A stretch of 64,000 bases of DNA from Desnuesiella massiliensis (GCF_001403615.1 NZ_LN879456.1:372001-436000); one strand, 5' to 3'. Shown: positions 31,878 to 41,285, counted from the first letter of the stretch. The notes: generated by a model from the sequence alone, not told the origin. Program-made: numbers and translations.

Positions 31878-34544
31878 TTGAAACAAGATGAAGTATATGA
31901 AATTTTAAAGCATCAATGTATAGAGCAGCAAAAAGCGAAGGGCCAGGTTATAGGTATTTCCGCAGAAGAGGTTGCCGAAGCTTTAAATATGAAAAGACCC
32001 AATGTCTTAAGAGAGTTTAAAAAACTTGTAGAATTGGGACTTGTAGACAAAAAAGAGGGTAGACCTGTATTATATTTTATTAATCCTGAAAAACTTAATG
32101 TGGAAAGGTCTATGGAAGGCCCCTTATCAGTTTTTGATAAGATCATAGGTAAAGATACAAGTTTAAAGCATCCTATTTCCTTAGCTAAGGCTGCTATTGT
32201 ATATCCTCCTAGGGGGCTCCATACCCTAATAGTGGGAGAGACAGGAGTAGGTAAATCATTTTTTGCAAAATGTATGTTTAAATATGCTATTGAGATAAAC
32301 AGAATAAAGGATATCAACGGATTTGCAGTTTTTAACTGCGCTGATTATGCTAATAATCCACATCTGCTCATATCTCATCTATTTGGAGTTAAAAAAGGCG
32401 CTTATACCGGTGCTGTAGAGGATAGAGAGGGAATAATAGAAAAGGCAAGAGACGGAGTATTATTTTTAGATGAAGTTCACAGACTTCCTCCGGAAGGTCA
32501 GGAGATGCTGTTTACCTTAATAGATGAAGGAAAATATACTCCTTTAGGCAGTACAAAGGATATTCCTATAAGCATAATGATAGTATGTGCTACTACAGAG
32601 GATATCAATTCAACTCTTTTAAAAACTTTTACAAGAAGAATTCCAGTAACCATCTCTCTTCCCGCTCTCAGAGAAAGAACTGTAGAAGAAAGAATGTGTT
32701 TAATTGAGAGCTTCTTTGAAGAAGAATCAAAAAGAGTAATGAAGAGAATAGATATAAGTGAGGATTCCATTACTGCACTTTTAAACTATGAATGCCTAAA
32801 TAATATAGGTCAATTGAAAAGCGATATACAAATAGCTTGCGCAAAAGCCTATTTAAGAAGCATGTTTGAAAAGAATTTAGTAAAAGTAGAATTAGGAGAC
32901 TTTCCTGATGAAGTGAAAAGTGGATTGCTAATAGCCAAGAAGGTTAAGCCTGTTTACTTAAACTTAGAAATCAATAATGATATATTCAACGAGGATGAAG
33001 AAGAGTTTGAGGATAAGTATAGCTTAACTAATAATATCTATGACTTCATTGAAAAGAGGAAAGAGTACCTTAAAGGCAGAGGCTTAGAAGAAAAACAAAT
33101 ACAAAATAAATTGTCCGATGAAGTTGAAAGCTATATAAATAATTATTTAACTCATATAAAAAGCAGCAACAAAGAAGACGAAATTAAGAGAATCGTAAAC
33201 AATGAACTTTACGATTTTTTAAGTAGTTTTATATATTTCGCAGAATATAAATTAGGAAGAAAAATATCTAAAAATACCTTTTTAGGCTTACTTATTCACA
33301 TAGATACGTTTTTGGGAAGAATTGGTGATAATAAGATAATTGAAAATCCTAAAATAGATGAAATAAGAAAAAAATATCCTAAGGAATTTAAATTAGCCAT
33401 AGTGCTATCAGATAAGCTAGAACAAAAATATGATATAGATGTACCTATAGATGAAATTGGCTTTATTACAATGTTTTTTGCAGCAGAGGAAGAAGAGGAA
33501 AAAGGCAGAGTAGCTGTATTAGTAGCTATGCATGGAAAATCTACAGCTAGTTCTATGGCAGAAGTCACAAATACATTATTAAATACCACTCATGCCATAG
33601 GCTTTGATATGCCACTATCTATGAAGCCAGAAGAAGCACTTTATAAGATACAGCATATCATTAAAGAGAAGAATGAAGGCATGGGAGCTATATTGCTGGT
33701 AGATATGGGTTCCTTAAAGTTCTTTGATAAAATGATAACTGAAAACACTGGTATTAAAGTTAAAGCCATAGACATGGTAACTACTGCTACTGTCATTGAA
33801 GCTACGAGGAAGGCCATAATGTTCCAAAGCCTTGAAGAGATTGTAAAATCCGTAGATTTAGAGAGCAAATATCTAGGAAATTTTTTAAGTGATAACATAA
33901 AGCATAAGAAAGATGTTATAATAACTGCCTGCACCACAGGAGAAGGTACCGCTCAAAAGATTAAAGAGATGATATTTAAAAAATATAGTGAAGAGAAATA
34001 TGATGTGATTAACCTAAGCATGAAGGATAAAAATGAATTTATAAGGGCGGTAGAAAACATAAGAAAAGATTGCAATGTGGTTTCAATCATAAGTGCTTTT
34101 GATCTAAAAATAGAGGGAATTAATTACATCTCCATGGAAAAATTCTTTAAAGACTTTTTGGGAGAAGACTTTGAAGAAAGTGAAAACAATGCAGTTATAT
34201 TAAAAAATATAAAGACTGTTTATAAAGATTATTTAGATCTGCCTCATGGAGATTTTGTGGCAGAGGAGTTTATGCAAGCCATAAGTACCATGAAGTATAT
34301 ATACGGAATACACTTAGATGGAGAAAAGCTAAATGGACTTTTAATGCATTTTGGTTGTCTAGTTCAAAAGTTAGTGAATAGAGAGGAAAGACCAAAATGT
34401 AGGAATATAAATACTATACTTTCTAGACATTATGATTTATATGCTTATTTAGAAGGAAGTCTTAGAGGCGTAAAGGAGAAGCTCGATATAAACTTCTCTC
34501 AAGATGACATTGGTAATATATTAGAAATATTAATAAACATGTAG
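31878..34544 (+). CDS. LevR-type sigma-54 activator with PRD and PTS-like domains
   Basis: 888 residues from TTG 31878 after AAAGGGGG. Order of domains: N-terminal winged helix (1-70, MKRPNVLREFKKL), AAA+ sigma-54 domain with Walker A GETGVGKS (120-127), the sigma-54 contact loop GAYTGA (174-179) and Walker B LFLDEV (195-200); then a PRD (about 430-540), an EIIA-Man-like domain with His in VAMHGKSTASSM (about 560), an EIIB-Gat-like segment with ITACTTGEGTA, and a second PRD to the end. It opens promoters used by RpoN, with activity set by PTS phosphorylation. The target is almost surely the -24/-12 promoter at 28038, making an autoregulated operon. Confidence 0.93.
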   Translation: MKQDEVYEILKHQCIEQQKAKGQVIGISAEEVAEALNMKRPNVLREFKKLVELGLVDKKEGRPVLYFINPEKLNVERSMEGPLSVFDKIIGKDTSLKHPISLAKAAIVYPPRGLHTLIVGETGVGKSFFAKCMFKYAIEINRIKDINGFAVFNCADYANNPHLLISHLFGVKKGAYTGAVEDREGIIEKARDGVLFLDEVHRLPPEGQEMLFTLIDEGKYTPLGSTKDIPISIMIVCATTEDINSTLLKTFTRRIPVTISLPALRERTVEERMCLIESFFEEESKRVMKRIDISEDSITALLNYECLNNIGQLKSDIQIACAKAYLRSMFEKNLVKVELGDFPDEVKSGLLIAKKVKPVYLNLEINNDIFNEDEEEFEDKYSLTNNIYDFIEKRKEYLKGRGLEEKQIQNKLSDEVESYINNYLTHIKSSNKEDEIKRIVNNELYDFLSSFIYFAEYKLGRKISKNTFLGLLIHIDTFLGRIGDNKIIENPKIDEIRKKYPKEFKLAIVLSDKLEQKYDIDVPIDEIGFITMFFAAEEEEEKGRVAVLVAMHGKSTASSMAEVTNTLLNTTHAIGFDMPLSMKPEEALYKIQHIIKEKNEGMGAILLVDMGSLKFFDKMITENTGIKVKAIDMVTTATVIEATRKAIMFQSLEEIVKSVDLESKYLGNFLSDNIKHKKDVIITACTTGEGTAQKIKEMIFKKYSEEKYDVINLSMKDKNEFIRAVENIRKDCNVVSIISAFDLKIEGINYISMEKFFKDFLGEDFEESENNAVILKNIKTVYKDYLDLPHGDFVAEEFMQAISTMKYIYGIHLDGEKLNGLLMHFGCLVQKLVNREERPKCRNINTILSRHYDLYAYLEGSLRGVKEKLDINFSQDDIGNILEILINM

Positions 34545-34562
34545 GGATATGAGGTGATATCT

Positions 34563-35459
34563 TTGGATTATGTTATTGGAATAGATGGAGGAGGAACCAA
34601 AACTGAAGGAGTGGCTTATGATTTTCAAGGCAATGTATTAGCTCAGTGTACCACTGGTTTTGGTAACTTAGTAGTGAATAAGGATGAAGCTTTAGGGAAC
34701 ATAGGACTATGTATAAAAAGTCTTTTAGAGGAATTAAAGTCTCAAGAGTGTAAGACTATATATTTAGGTTTAGCTGGAGCGGACTCAGGTAATAACAAAG
34801 AACTGATAAGAGAATATGTGGAAGCCTTCTTTAAAGGTGAAGTTAAGGTTATGAATGATGCAGATATTGCACTATCTGCACTTTTAAAAGGTGAAGAAGG
34901 AATCCTAACCATTGCGGGAACAGGATCAATTTGCTTTGGAAGATATAATAATAAAAAAGCTAGAGCAGGAGGTTGGGGACATCTTTTGGGTGATGAAGGC
35001 AGCGGGTATTATGTAGCAATAGAGGCATTTAAAAACATGACTAAGGAACAAGATCTAGATTTACCTTGGAGCACCCTAACGAAAGAGATGTTAAAAGCAT
35101 TGAATTTTAAAGAGATAGATCAGATTAAAGGATTTATATATTCTAAGAGCAAAGCAGAAGTAGCATCTCTAGCGCCCGTAGTGGTTAATGCTGCTAAAGC
35201 TGGGGATGAAATAGCTACAAACATCCTAAAAACTGCAGGAACAGAATTAGCTAGAATAACAGAAATGGTATATAAGAAATTAGATATTAAGGGTGTTACT
35301 CATATAGGCCTAAAGGGAAGCATCATCACAAAAATCGATTTAGTAAAGGAAAGCTTTAAGGAGTACTTAAGCAAAGCCATAAAGAACCTTCAAATCCATG
35401 ATGAAGATGTTTCAGCGGCTAAGGGTGCCTATTATTTCGCCTTAAAGGAGAGGAATTAA
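34563..35459 (+). CDS. BadF/BcrA-type amino-sugar kinase (GlcNAc/MurNAc kinase, MurK-like)
   Basis: Start at TTG 34563 (298 residues), five bases after AGGTGAT, giving the usual start MDYVIGIDGGGTKTEG; a GTG at 34554 lies within the ribosome site. ASKHA-fold kinase motifs: phosphate loop IGIDGGGTKT, LGLAGADSG, VMNDADIAL, TIAGTGSICFG and GGWGHLLGDEGSG. This matches bacterial GlcNAc kinases of the BadF/BadG/BcrA group, which includes MurK of Clostridium acetobutylicum, active on both GlcNAc and MurNAc. It would phosphorylate the unphosphorylated half of an imported disaccharide after cleavage. It abuts AnmK with one base between. Confidence 0.88.
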   Translation: MDYVIGIDGGGTKTEGVAYDFQGNVLAQCTTGFGNLVVNKDEALGNIGLCIKSLLEELKSQECKTIYLGLAGADSGNNKELIREYVEAFFKGEVKVMNDADIALSALLKGEEGILTIAGTGSICFGRYNNKKARAGGWGHLLGDEGSGYYVAIEAFKNMTKEQDLDLPWSTLTKEMLKALNFKEIDQIKGFIYSKSKAEVASLAPVVVNAAKAGDEIATNILKTAGTELARITEMVYKKLDIKGVTHIGLKGSIITKIDLVKESFKEYLSKAIKNLQIHDEDVSAAKGAYYFALKERN

Positions 35460-35460
35460 T

Positions 35461-36636
35461 ATGAGTATTTATTATAAGGATAAAGAAGAAAAATATGTAG
35501 TAGGACTTATGTCCGGCACCTCTCTAGATGGAGTAGATGCAGCCCTAGTTAAAATAAAGGGGTACGGAGAAAACATAAAGGCTCATCTGGTAGAATTCTT
35601 AAATATGCAAATACCAGAGGATATAAAAAATGAAATAAGAGATAGCTTTAGCATAGAAAGATCTAATGTGGAGCTTATTTGCAGCCTTAATTTTAAACTA
35701 GGTTATTTGTTTGCAGAGGCTGCAAAAGCGGTTTGTGAAAAAGCAAAATTTGATATAAAGAACTTAGATTTCATAGGATCACACGGACAAACTTCCTTCC
35801 ATATACCTGTACCTTATAAAAACTTTGCAAAATCTACTTTACAAATAGGAGAGCCAGCGGTAATTGCTTATGAAACCAATACTTTAGTAGTATCAAATTT
35901 TAGAACTATGGATATGGCGGCATTAGGAGAGGGTGCTCCCCTAGTGCCATATACAGAATATCTTCTTTATAAAGGCGATAAGAATAGAGCTCTTCAAAAT
36001 ATAGGAGGCATAGGCAATGTAACGGTTATCCCAGCTCATTGCAGTTTAGATGATATGAGCGCCTTTGATACAGGCCCAGGAAATATGATAATAGACGAGG
36101 TTACAAAGAGGCTTAAAGGAGTATCCTATGATAAGGGTGGGGCCTTCGCAGCTCAGGGAACCATCATAGAGGAAATGCTTAAGGAGCTTATGGCTGAAGA
36201 ATACATGGATAGAGTGCCGCCAAAGACTACAGGCAGAGAGCTTTTTGGAAGTCAATTTGTAGATAAACTTATAGAAAAGTATGGAAATCTAAAGGCAGAG
36301 GATATCATAGCTACAGTGACAATGTTTACCGCTAAGTCCATTGAGCATAATTACAGAAAATTTATTTTTCCTAAAACAAAAATTGAAGAGATAATTCTTG
36401 GAGGAGGAGGAAGCTATAATAATACCTTAGTTTCCATGATAAAAGAGCTGCTTCCAGAATGTAAGGTTATGATTCAAGAAGATTTAGGATACTCTTCCGA
36501 TGCTAAGGAGGCTATAGCCTTTGCGGTTTTAGCTAATGAAACCTTAAATGGAAATTCGGGCAATGTATTAAATGCCACAGGAGCAAAAGAAAGAGTAATT
36601 TTAGGTAATATAACACCGGTTCCAAGAGGAAAATAG
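35461..36636 (+). CDS. anmK: Anhydro-N-acetylmuramic acid kinase
   Basis: 391 residues, ATG one base after the previous stop. The signature YVVGLMSGTSLDGVDAALV stands at the N-terminus; IGSHGQT-type loop DFIGSHGQTSFH, NIGGIGNVT, FDTGPGNMIID and the C-terminal ILGGGGSYN are all present and match full-length AnmK (about 370-390 residues). It opens the 1,6-anhydro ring of anhMurNAc and phosphorylates it to MurNAc-6-phosphate, which MurQ (3731-4639) then converts to GlcNAc-6-phosphate. Its presence shows the operon deals with cell-wall fragments made by lytic transglycosylases. Confidence 0.95.
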   Translation: MSIYYKDKEEKYVVGLMSGTSLDGVDAALVKIKGYGENIKAHLVEFLNMQIPEDIKNEIRDSFSIERSNVELICSLNFKLGYLFAEAAKAVCEKAKFDIKNLDFIGSHGQTSFHIPVPYKNFAKSTLQIGEPAVIAYETNTLVVSNFRTMDMAALGEGAPLVPYTEYLLYKGDKNRALQNIGGIGNVTVIPAHCSLDDMSAFDTGPGNMIIDEVTKRLKGVSYDKGGAFAAQGTIIEEMLKELMAEEYMDRVPPKTTGRELFGSQFVDKLIEKYGNLKAEDIIATVTMFTAKSIEHNYRKFIFPKTKIEEIILGGGGSYNNTLVSMIKELLPECKVMIQEDLGYSSDAKEAIAFAVLANETLNGNSGNVLNATGAKERVILGNITPVPRGK

Positions 36637-36674
36637 TGATTATACCAAAATAATAATTATACGGAGGCTAAATT

Positions 36675-37763
36675 ATGAGAAAACTAGGAATATCAGTTTA
36701 TCCAATGCACACATCTGTAGAAGAAAATAAAGCATATATAGAGTTAGCGGCAAAGTATGGCTATAAAAGATTATTTACTTGCCTTCTATCTGTAGATGGA
36801 GATAAGGAAAAAGTAGTTAGCGAATTTAAAGATATAATAGGTCATGCTAATAAGTTTGGCATGGAAGTAATATTAGATGTTAGTCCAAGAGTTTTCAATG
36901 AATTGGGAATAAAATATAATGACCTATCCTTTTTCCATGAAATCGGAGCCTATGGCTTAAGACTAGACATGGGCTTTACAGGTAGTGAAGAGTCTATAAT
37001 GACCTTTAATCCTTATGGATTAAAAATTGAATTTAACATGGGCTCTGGAACAAAATATATAGATAATGTGATTAGCTACAAACCTAATATGAATAACATA
37101 TTGGCTAGCCAAAACTTCTACCCTCATAGATATGCTGGACTTAGTTATGAACATTTTATAAAAACCAGCAAACAATTTAAAGATTTAGGAATTACTACTG
37201 CGGCCTTTGTTTCTTCATCTGCTGCAAAATTCGGTCCATGGCCTGTAAGTGAAGGGTTATGCTCTCTAGAAATGCATAGAGAACTACCTATAACTGTACA
37301 AGCTAAACATCTTTTTGCTACAGGATTAATAGATGATGTAATAATCGCAAATGCTTTTGCTTCAGAAGAGGAGCTTAAAGCCCTAAGTGAAATAGATCCA
37401 GAAATTTTAACCTTAGAAGTAGAATTACATCCAGATACACCAGCATTGGAAAGAAAGATAGTATTAGAAGAGTTCCACTTCAACAGAGGAGACGTTTCAG
37501 ATTATTTAATAAGATCCACTCAAAGCAGGGTAAAATATAAAGGACATCAATTTGATCCCTTTAATACTCCAGACATGAAAAAAGGAGATGTATTGGTAGA
37601 AACTTCTCTTTATGCCTTATATGCAGGAGAAATGCAGTTGGCTAGAAAAGAAATGAAAAACTCAGGAAAAACCAATGTAGTAGGAAAGATTATAGATGAA
37701 GAGATCTTCTTATTAGACTATATAGAGCCATGGCAAAAATTTAAATTAGTAGAAAAGAAATAG
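36675..37763 (+). CDS. mupG: MupG-type 6-phospho-N-acetylmuramidase (DUF871 family)
   Basis: 362 residues. N-terminal TIM barrel (about 1-235: LGISVYPMHTSVEEN, LDVSPRVFNELG, GLRLDMGF, NFYPHRYAGLSYEHF) followed by a C-terminal cyclophilin-like domain (about 245-360: RKIVLEEFHFNRGDVSDYLIRSTQSR), the two-domain plan of DUF871/'outer surface protein' enzymes. Staphylococcus MupG of this family splits MurNAc-6-phosphate-beta-1,4-GlcNAc inside the cell. Here it closes the operon and fits cleavage of a PTS-phosphorylated wall disaccharide into MurNAc-6-phosphate (for MurQ) and GlcNAc (for the kinase). Confidence 0.88.
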   Translation: MRKLGISVYPMHTSVEENKAYIELAAKYGYKRLFTCLLSVDGDKEKVVSEFKDIIGHANKFGMEVILDVSPRVFNELGIKYNDLSFFHEIGAYGLRLDMGFTGSEESIMTFNPYGLKIEFNMGSGTKYIDNVISYKPNMNNILASQNFYPHRYAGLSYEHFIKTSKQFKDLGITTAAFVSSSAAKFGPWPVSEGLCSLEMHRELPITVQAKHLFATGLIDDVIIANAFASEEELKALSEIDPEILTLEVELHPDTPALERKIVLEEFHFNRGDVSDYLIRSTQSRVKYKGHQFDPFNTPDMKKGDVLVETSLYALYAGEMQLARKEMKNSGKTNVVGKIIDEEIFLLDYIEPWQKFKLVEKK

Positions 37764-37777
37764 CTTACTTTGATTAG

Positions 37778-37815
37778 AATTTGTCACGTACTTGTTACGT
37801 GACAAATTTTTTTCT
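37778..37815 (+). terminator. Terminator ending the sigma-54 operon
   Basis: AATTTGTCACGTA (37778-37790) and TACGTGACAAATT (37796-37808), 13-bp perfect stem, then a T-run. Confidence 0.9.
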
Positions 37816-37940
37816 AAAAAATTTATACTGTATAAAGAGCAATTACGTATAACCTAATTAAAGGATACAATATTTTCTAAAGTTATAAATATTAACTGTA
37901 GATAATAAACATATAGAAAGTATTTTTAAGGGGGATATAC

Positions 37941-38660
37941 ATGAATTTATTAGTACTAAATCTTATTATTATTTTTCAAGCAGGTATATTTTTAATAACA
38001 GCTATTGCTCAGTGGAAGGATTACAGAAATAAGGGACTTGGTTTTGGAAAAATCCCTAGAATCCTATTAAGCTTATCCATGGTCATTACGGCGGGAATAT
38101 TGTTTTTAAATCAAACAAGCTTTCAAAGATCCAATATAATGATTTTTATAGGAATGTTATTTTCTTTTTTTGGAGATCTAGTAATGGCGGCTATAATCAA
38201 AACAAAAAATAGATTAGCTTATGGTATGTTTTTGTTCAGTTTTACTCATATTAGTTATACTATAGCCTATTTAGCTGTCATATGGAATAACACAAATAGC
38301 AGCTACTTAATAGGATTTTATATAGCAATATTAGTTTTGATTTTGCTAATATGTAGAATGATTTATAGCTCTTTGCAGAAACAAAATGAACAGGAAAATA
38401 GTAAAGAGCTTAAAAACAAAAAATATTCTATTATTTATGGCGGAATTATTTTTAATATGTTCTTGTCTTCGTTTTTATTATATATAACCTTGGGAGGACG
38501 CTGGTGGATGACCACTTTATCTGCTATAATATTTATGATTTCAGATGGCATAATTGCCCTAAAAGATATTGCACATAAAAATATTAAACATTCAGAGTTT
38601 TTAATATGGCTAACTTATGTAATAGCGCAGATGGGCATAATTTGCAGCATACTTATTTAA
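37941..38660 (+). CDS. YhhN/TMEM86-family lysoplasmalogenase-like membrane protein
   Basis: 239 residues with about seven to eight membrane helices. Conserved polar motifs of the family are visible: FSFFGDLVMA (near residue 76) and FMISDGIIAL (near residue 197), whose Asp residues are thought catalytic. Family members hydrolyse the vinyl-ether bond of lysoplasmalogens; clostridia contain plasmalogens, so the role is reasonable. ATG follows AAGGGGG. The HD-domain gene follows 20 bases later and is likely co-transcribed. Confidence 0.75.
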   Translation: MNLLVLNLIIIFQAGIFLITAIAQWKDYRNKGLGFGKIPRILLSLSMVITAGILFLNQTSFQRSNIMIFIGMLFSFFGDLVMAAIIKTKNRLAYGMFLFSFTHISYTIAYLAVIWNNTNSSYLIGFYIAILVLILLICRMIYSSLQKQNEQENSKELKNKKYSIIYGGIIFNMFLSSFLLYITLGGRWWMTTLSAIIFMISDGIIALKDIAHKNIKHSEFLIWLTYVIAQMGIICSILI

Positions 38661-38680
38661 ATTTAAAGGTGGGATAAAAT

Positions 38681-39340
38681 ATGACTAGCTATGAAGAACA
38701 AATAATCAAAGATACAGCTGATTACATTAAAGATAAATTAGAAGGGGAAGGCTCTGGCCATGATTGGTGGCATATATACAGGGTATGGCAGCTAGCAAAG
38801 CATATATCAATGAAGGAAGGTGCTGATACTTTTAAAGTAGAGCTAGGAGCCTTATTACACGATATAGCAGATTGGAAATTTAATGAGGGTGATGAGAAGG
38901 CAGGAGGCAGAGAGGCTAAAAAGTGGCTTCAAAGTATAGGAGTAACTGAGACGATATATGATGAGGTAGCCTTCATAGTAGATAATGTATCCTTTAAAGG
39001 AGCTAAGGTAGAAAACACTATGAAGGGCTTAGAGGGAATGATTGTACAAGATGCAGATAGATTAGATGCCATCGGAGCTATAGGAATAGCTAGAACTTTT
39101 GCATATGGTGGATTTAAGCAAAGGGAGATGTATAACCCAGATATAAAACCTGAGATTCATGAAAGCTTTGAAGCATATAAGAATAGCAATTCCAATACAA
39201 TAAATCATTTTTATGAGAAGCTTTTATTTTTAAAGGATATGATGAATACTAAAACCGCTAAAGCCATGGCAGAAGAAAGGCATAAGTACATGGAAGGCTT
39301 CTTAAAAGAATTTTTTGAAGAATGGGAAGGAAATAAATAA
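38681..39340 (+). CDS. HD-domain metal-dependent phosphohydrolase (YedJ-like)
   Basis: 219 residues, ATG after AAAGGTGGG. HD motif residues: GHDWWHIYRVWQLAKH (first His, residues 25-40), LGALLHDIADWKF (His-Asp pair) and IVQDADRLDAIGAIGIARTF (last Asp). This is the single-domain HD hydrolase group that includes YedJ and pyrophosphatase/nucleotidase-like proteins. It probably hydrolyses a phosphoester or nucleotide; the substrate cannot be told from the sequence. Confidence 0.8.
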   Translation: MTSYEEQIIKDTADYIKDKLEGEGSGHDWWHIYRVWQLAKHISMKEGADTFKVELGALLHDIADWKFNEGDEKAGGREAKKWLQSIGVTETIYDEVAFIVDNVSFKGAKVENTMKGLEGMIVQDADRLDAIGAIGIARTFAYGGFKQREMYNPDIKPEIHESFEAYKNSNSNTINHFYEKLLFLKDMMNTKTAKAMAEERHKYMEGFLKEFFEEWEGNK

Positions 39341-39442
39341 GGCGTCTCCAAAAAAAATAGCATATTTTTTATTATTTAAGGTAATAATTAAAATATCCGG
39401 AATAGAGATATTTGATTTTTATACGTAGGGATTTTTATTTTT

Positions 39443-39475
39443 TAGCTATTGGAATTTTCCGATGGCTATTTTTTT
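39443..39475 (+). terminator. Terminator after the HD gene
   Basis: TAGCTATTGGA (39443-39453) pairs with TCCGATGGCTA (39458-39468) with two G-T pairs, followed by seven Ts. It overlaps the promoter of the next gene. Confidence 0.65.
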
Positions 39476-39510
39476 GATATAATTTATATAGTATTTAAAA
39501 AATACTATAT
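39475..39510 (+). promoter_or_regulatory. Extended -10 promoter with operator-like palindrome for the racemase homologue
   Basis: TGATATAAT (39475-39483) is directly followed by an 11-bp perfect inverted repeat, ATATAGTATTT (39486-39496) and AAATACTATAT (39500-39510), which would cover the transcription start. The palindrome looks like a repressor site; the repressor is unknown. Confidence 0.55.
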
Positions 39511-39545
39511 GCACAATTTAAGATGAGTAACATATGGAGGAAATT

Positions 39546-40586
39546 ATGAAAAAGTTTTGGTGTGAAATTAGTCTAGAAAAATTACAAAATAATTTAGATA
39601 TAATCAGAAAAAACACTGAAGGAAAAGTCATGGCAGTAGTAAAAGGAAATGCCTACGGTTTAGGTATAGAGGGAATTACTGAATTTTTAAAGGACAAGGT
39701 AGACTACTTTGCAGTATCAGACTTGTCTGAGGTGGAAAGAGTGCAGGGGGATAAAGAGATATTGCTGTTAAGCCCTTTAGTAGATAAAGAGGATTTTAAA
39801 GATCCTAGGGAAAATCTTATCTATACTATAGATAATGAAGATGTACTAGAGTATATAGATAAGGATTTAAACTATAAGGTGCATCTATATATAGATACAG
39901 GTATGAATCGTATGGGTATTAAGACTGAAGAATTGGACAAGATTTTTAAAAGAATTAAAGAAGAGTTCCATAATATAACTGTAGATGGGGTATATACTCA
40001 TCTTCATAATACTAAAAATAGAAAAGCTACCTTAAAACAAATAAAAATATTCAAAGAAGCTGTGTCTAAGTACATAGGGATAATTCCTCATATTCATTGT
40101 TTAAACTCCAGTGGCTTTTTAAATGAAGAGTATAGAAAGTGCTGTGATTTTACCAACATAACTAGGGTAGGTAACATATTATATGGATATGATGGACAGA
40201 TTATGGGACTAAAAAAAATATTTTGTTATAAGGCTCATATCATAAATACTTATAAAGTAAAAAAGGGCCAACGTATTGGTTATGGTAGTACATATAAAGC
40301 TAAAAAAGACATAACCCTAGGTATACTAGGATTTGGAAATATTGAGCATTTTGGCTTTAATAAGGATGTAAAGCATAATATATTTTATGACTTATTAAAG
40401 GTGGTTTATAATCATTTAGTTAAGAGACCTGTTATATTCAGTGAAGGAAAGGGAGTTGAAATAATAGGTAAACCTAATATGAATATAACCATTATCAATG
40501 CTGAAGGTATTGATAAGAATAAAGAATTAAAGATAGATATAACCCCTATATTAGCAGATAGCTCTATACAAAAAAAATACATATAA
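39546..40586 (+). CDS. Alanine racemase-family PLP enzyme, short form
   Basis: Start at ATG 39546 (346 residues) after GGAGGAAATT; an earlier ATG (39534) overlaps that site. Barrel motifs of fold III PLP enzymes: AVVKGNAYGLG with the PLP-binding Lys (about residue 33), YIDTGMNRMG, THLHN, RVGNILYGY and the catalytic Tyr region RIGYGSTY. The C-terminal beta domain is reduced: the usual GRVSMDQ-like motif reads IGKPNMN and the protein is about 30 residues shorter than ordinary Alr. It may racemise alanine or serine, or be a specialised paralogue beside a main alr elsewhere. Confidence 0.78.
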   Translation: MKKFWCEISLEKLQNNLDIIRKNTEGKVMAVVKGNAYGLGIEGITEFLKDKVDYFAVSDLSEVERVQGDKEILLLSPLVDKEDFKDPRENLIYTIDNEDVLEYIDKDLNYKVHLYIDTGMNRMGIKTEELDKIFKRIKEEFHNITVDGVYTHLHNTKNRKATLKQIKIFKEAVSKYIGIIPHIHCLNSSGFLNEEYRKCCDFTNITRVGNILYGYDGQIMGLKKIFCYKAHIINTYKVKKGQRIGYGSTYKAKKDITLGILGFGNIEHFGFNKDVKHNIFYDLLKVVYNHLVKRPVIFSEGKGVEIIGKPNMNITIINAEGIDKNKELKIDITPILADSSIQKKYI

Positions 40587-40605
40587 TTATAGATATTATA
40601 AGGTG

Positions 40606-40633
40606 AAGAGGCAGAAAATCTGCCTCTTTTCTA
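40606..40633 (+). terminator. Terminator after the racemase homologue
   Basis: AAGAGGCAGA (40606-40615) and TCTGCCTCTT (40619-40628), then TTCTAAT. Confidence 0.85.
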
Positions 40634-40761
40634 ATATAGAAATATAAAATAAAGAAACAGATGTAGTAATTATAGTAGTTTTTAAATTTTCATAATTCCT
40701 ACACATTCTAAAGGTAATATAGGCATAGAAGCAAATTAAATAAAAAAGAGGAGAGATTTTA

Positions 40762-41151
40762 ATGAATAAAAAAATATTAGCAATAATAACAACTACCGTA
40801 TTAACTATAGGAGCAGTGACTGTAGTATATGCTAAGGAAAATAATAATTCAAATAAGGTTGCCTTAGACAAGTATACGATGTACCAGGATAATGTAAATA
40901 AAAATAATAGTGAAATGTATAGTCCCATAGTAGGCGTAATGAGAAATAATAATCTTGCGGCTGCGTCTAAAGCTATGGAAAATAGAAATTTTGATGAAAT
41001 GGATAACTTTATGAGAAATATTACAGAGGAGCAATATAATCAAATGACAGATATAATGAAAAACAATGGCTATGAAGGTATGGCTAAAATGATGGAATCT
41101 ATAAGCCGACAAGATATGGTGAATATGCACAACTCCATGATGAGAAGATAA
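40762..41151 (+). CDS. Secreted Met/Asn-rich protein of unknown function
   Basis: 129 residues, ATG after AGAGGAGAG. Signal peptide at residues 1-24 (cleavage after VVYA). The mature part is rich in Met and Asn, with the C-terminal segment MAKMMESISRQDMVNMHNSM containing seven Met in about twenty residues. Met-rich exported proteins can bind Cu(I) or be methionine-oxidation buffers, but no CxxC or known metal-binding signature is present. The gene lies just upstream of a His/Cys/Met-rich small membrane protein, which strengthens a metal-related guess without proving it. Confidence 0.6.
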   Translation: MNKKILAIITTTVLTIGAVTVVYAKENNNSNKVALDKYTMYQDNVNKNNSEMYSPIVGVMRNNNLAAASKAMENRNFDEMDNFMRNITEEQYNQMTDIMKNNGYEGMAKMMESISRQDMVNMHNSMMRR

Positions 41152-41285
41152 GTTGTTTTAGATTCATTATTCTTGGATATTAACTCATAGAGTTATAATT
41201 ATAATCTTATTATATAAATATTATGCACTTCAGTTAAATATAAAGGCTTTCTAAATAAAAGAAAGGTTGTTGGAGGGATAAGTAT

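Noticed and set aside
40596..40928. A 110-codon minus-strand frame opposite the start of the Met-rich protein gene
   Set aside because: It covers the terminator of the racemase homologue and the promoter and signal-peptide region of the plus-strand gene, and has no ribosome site.
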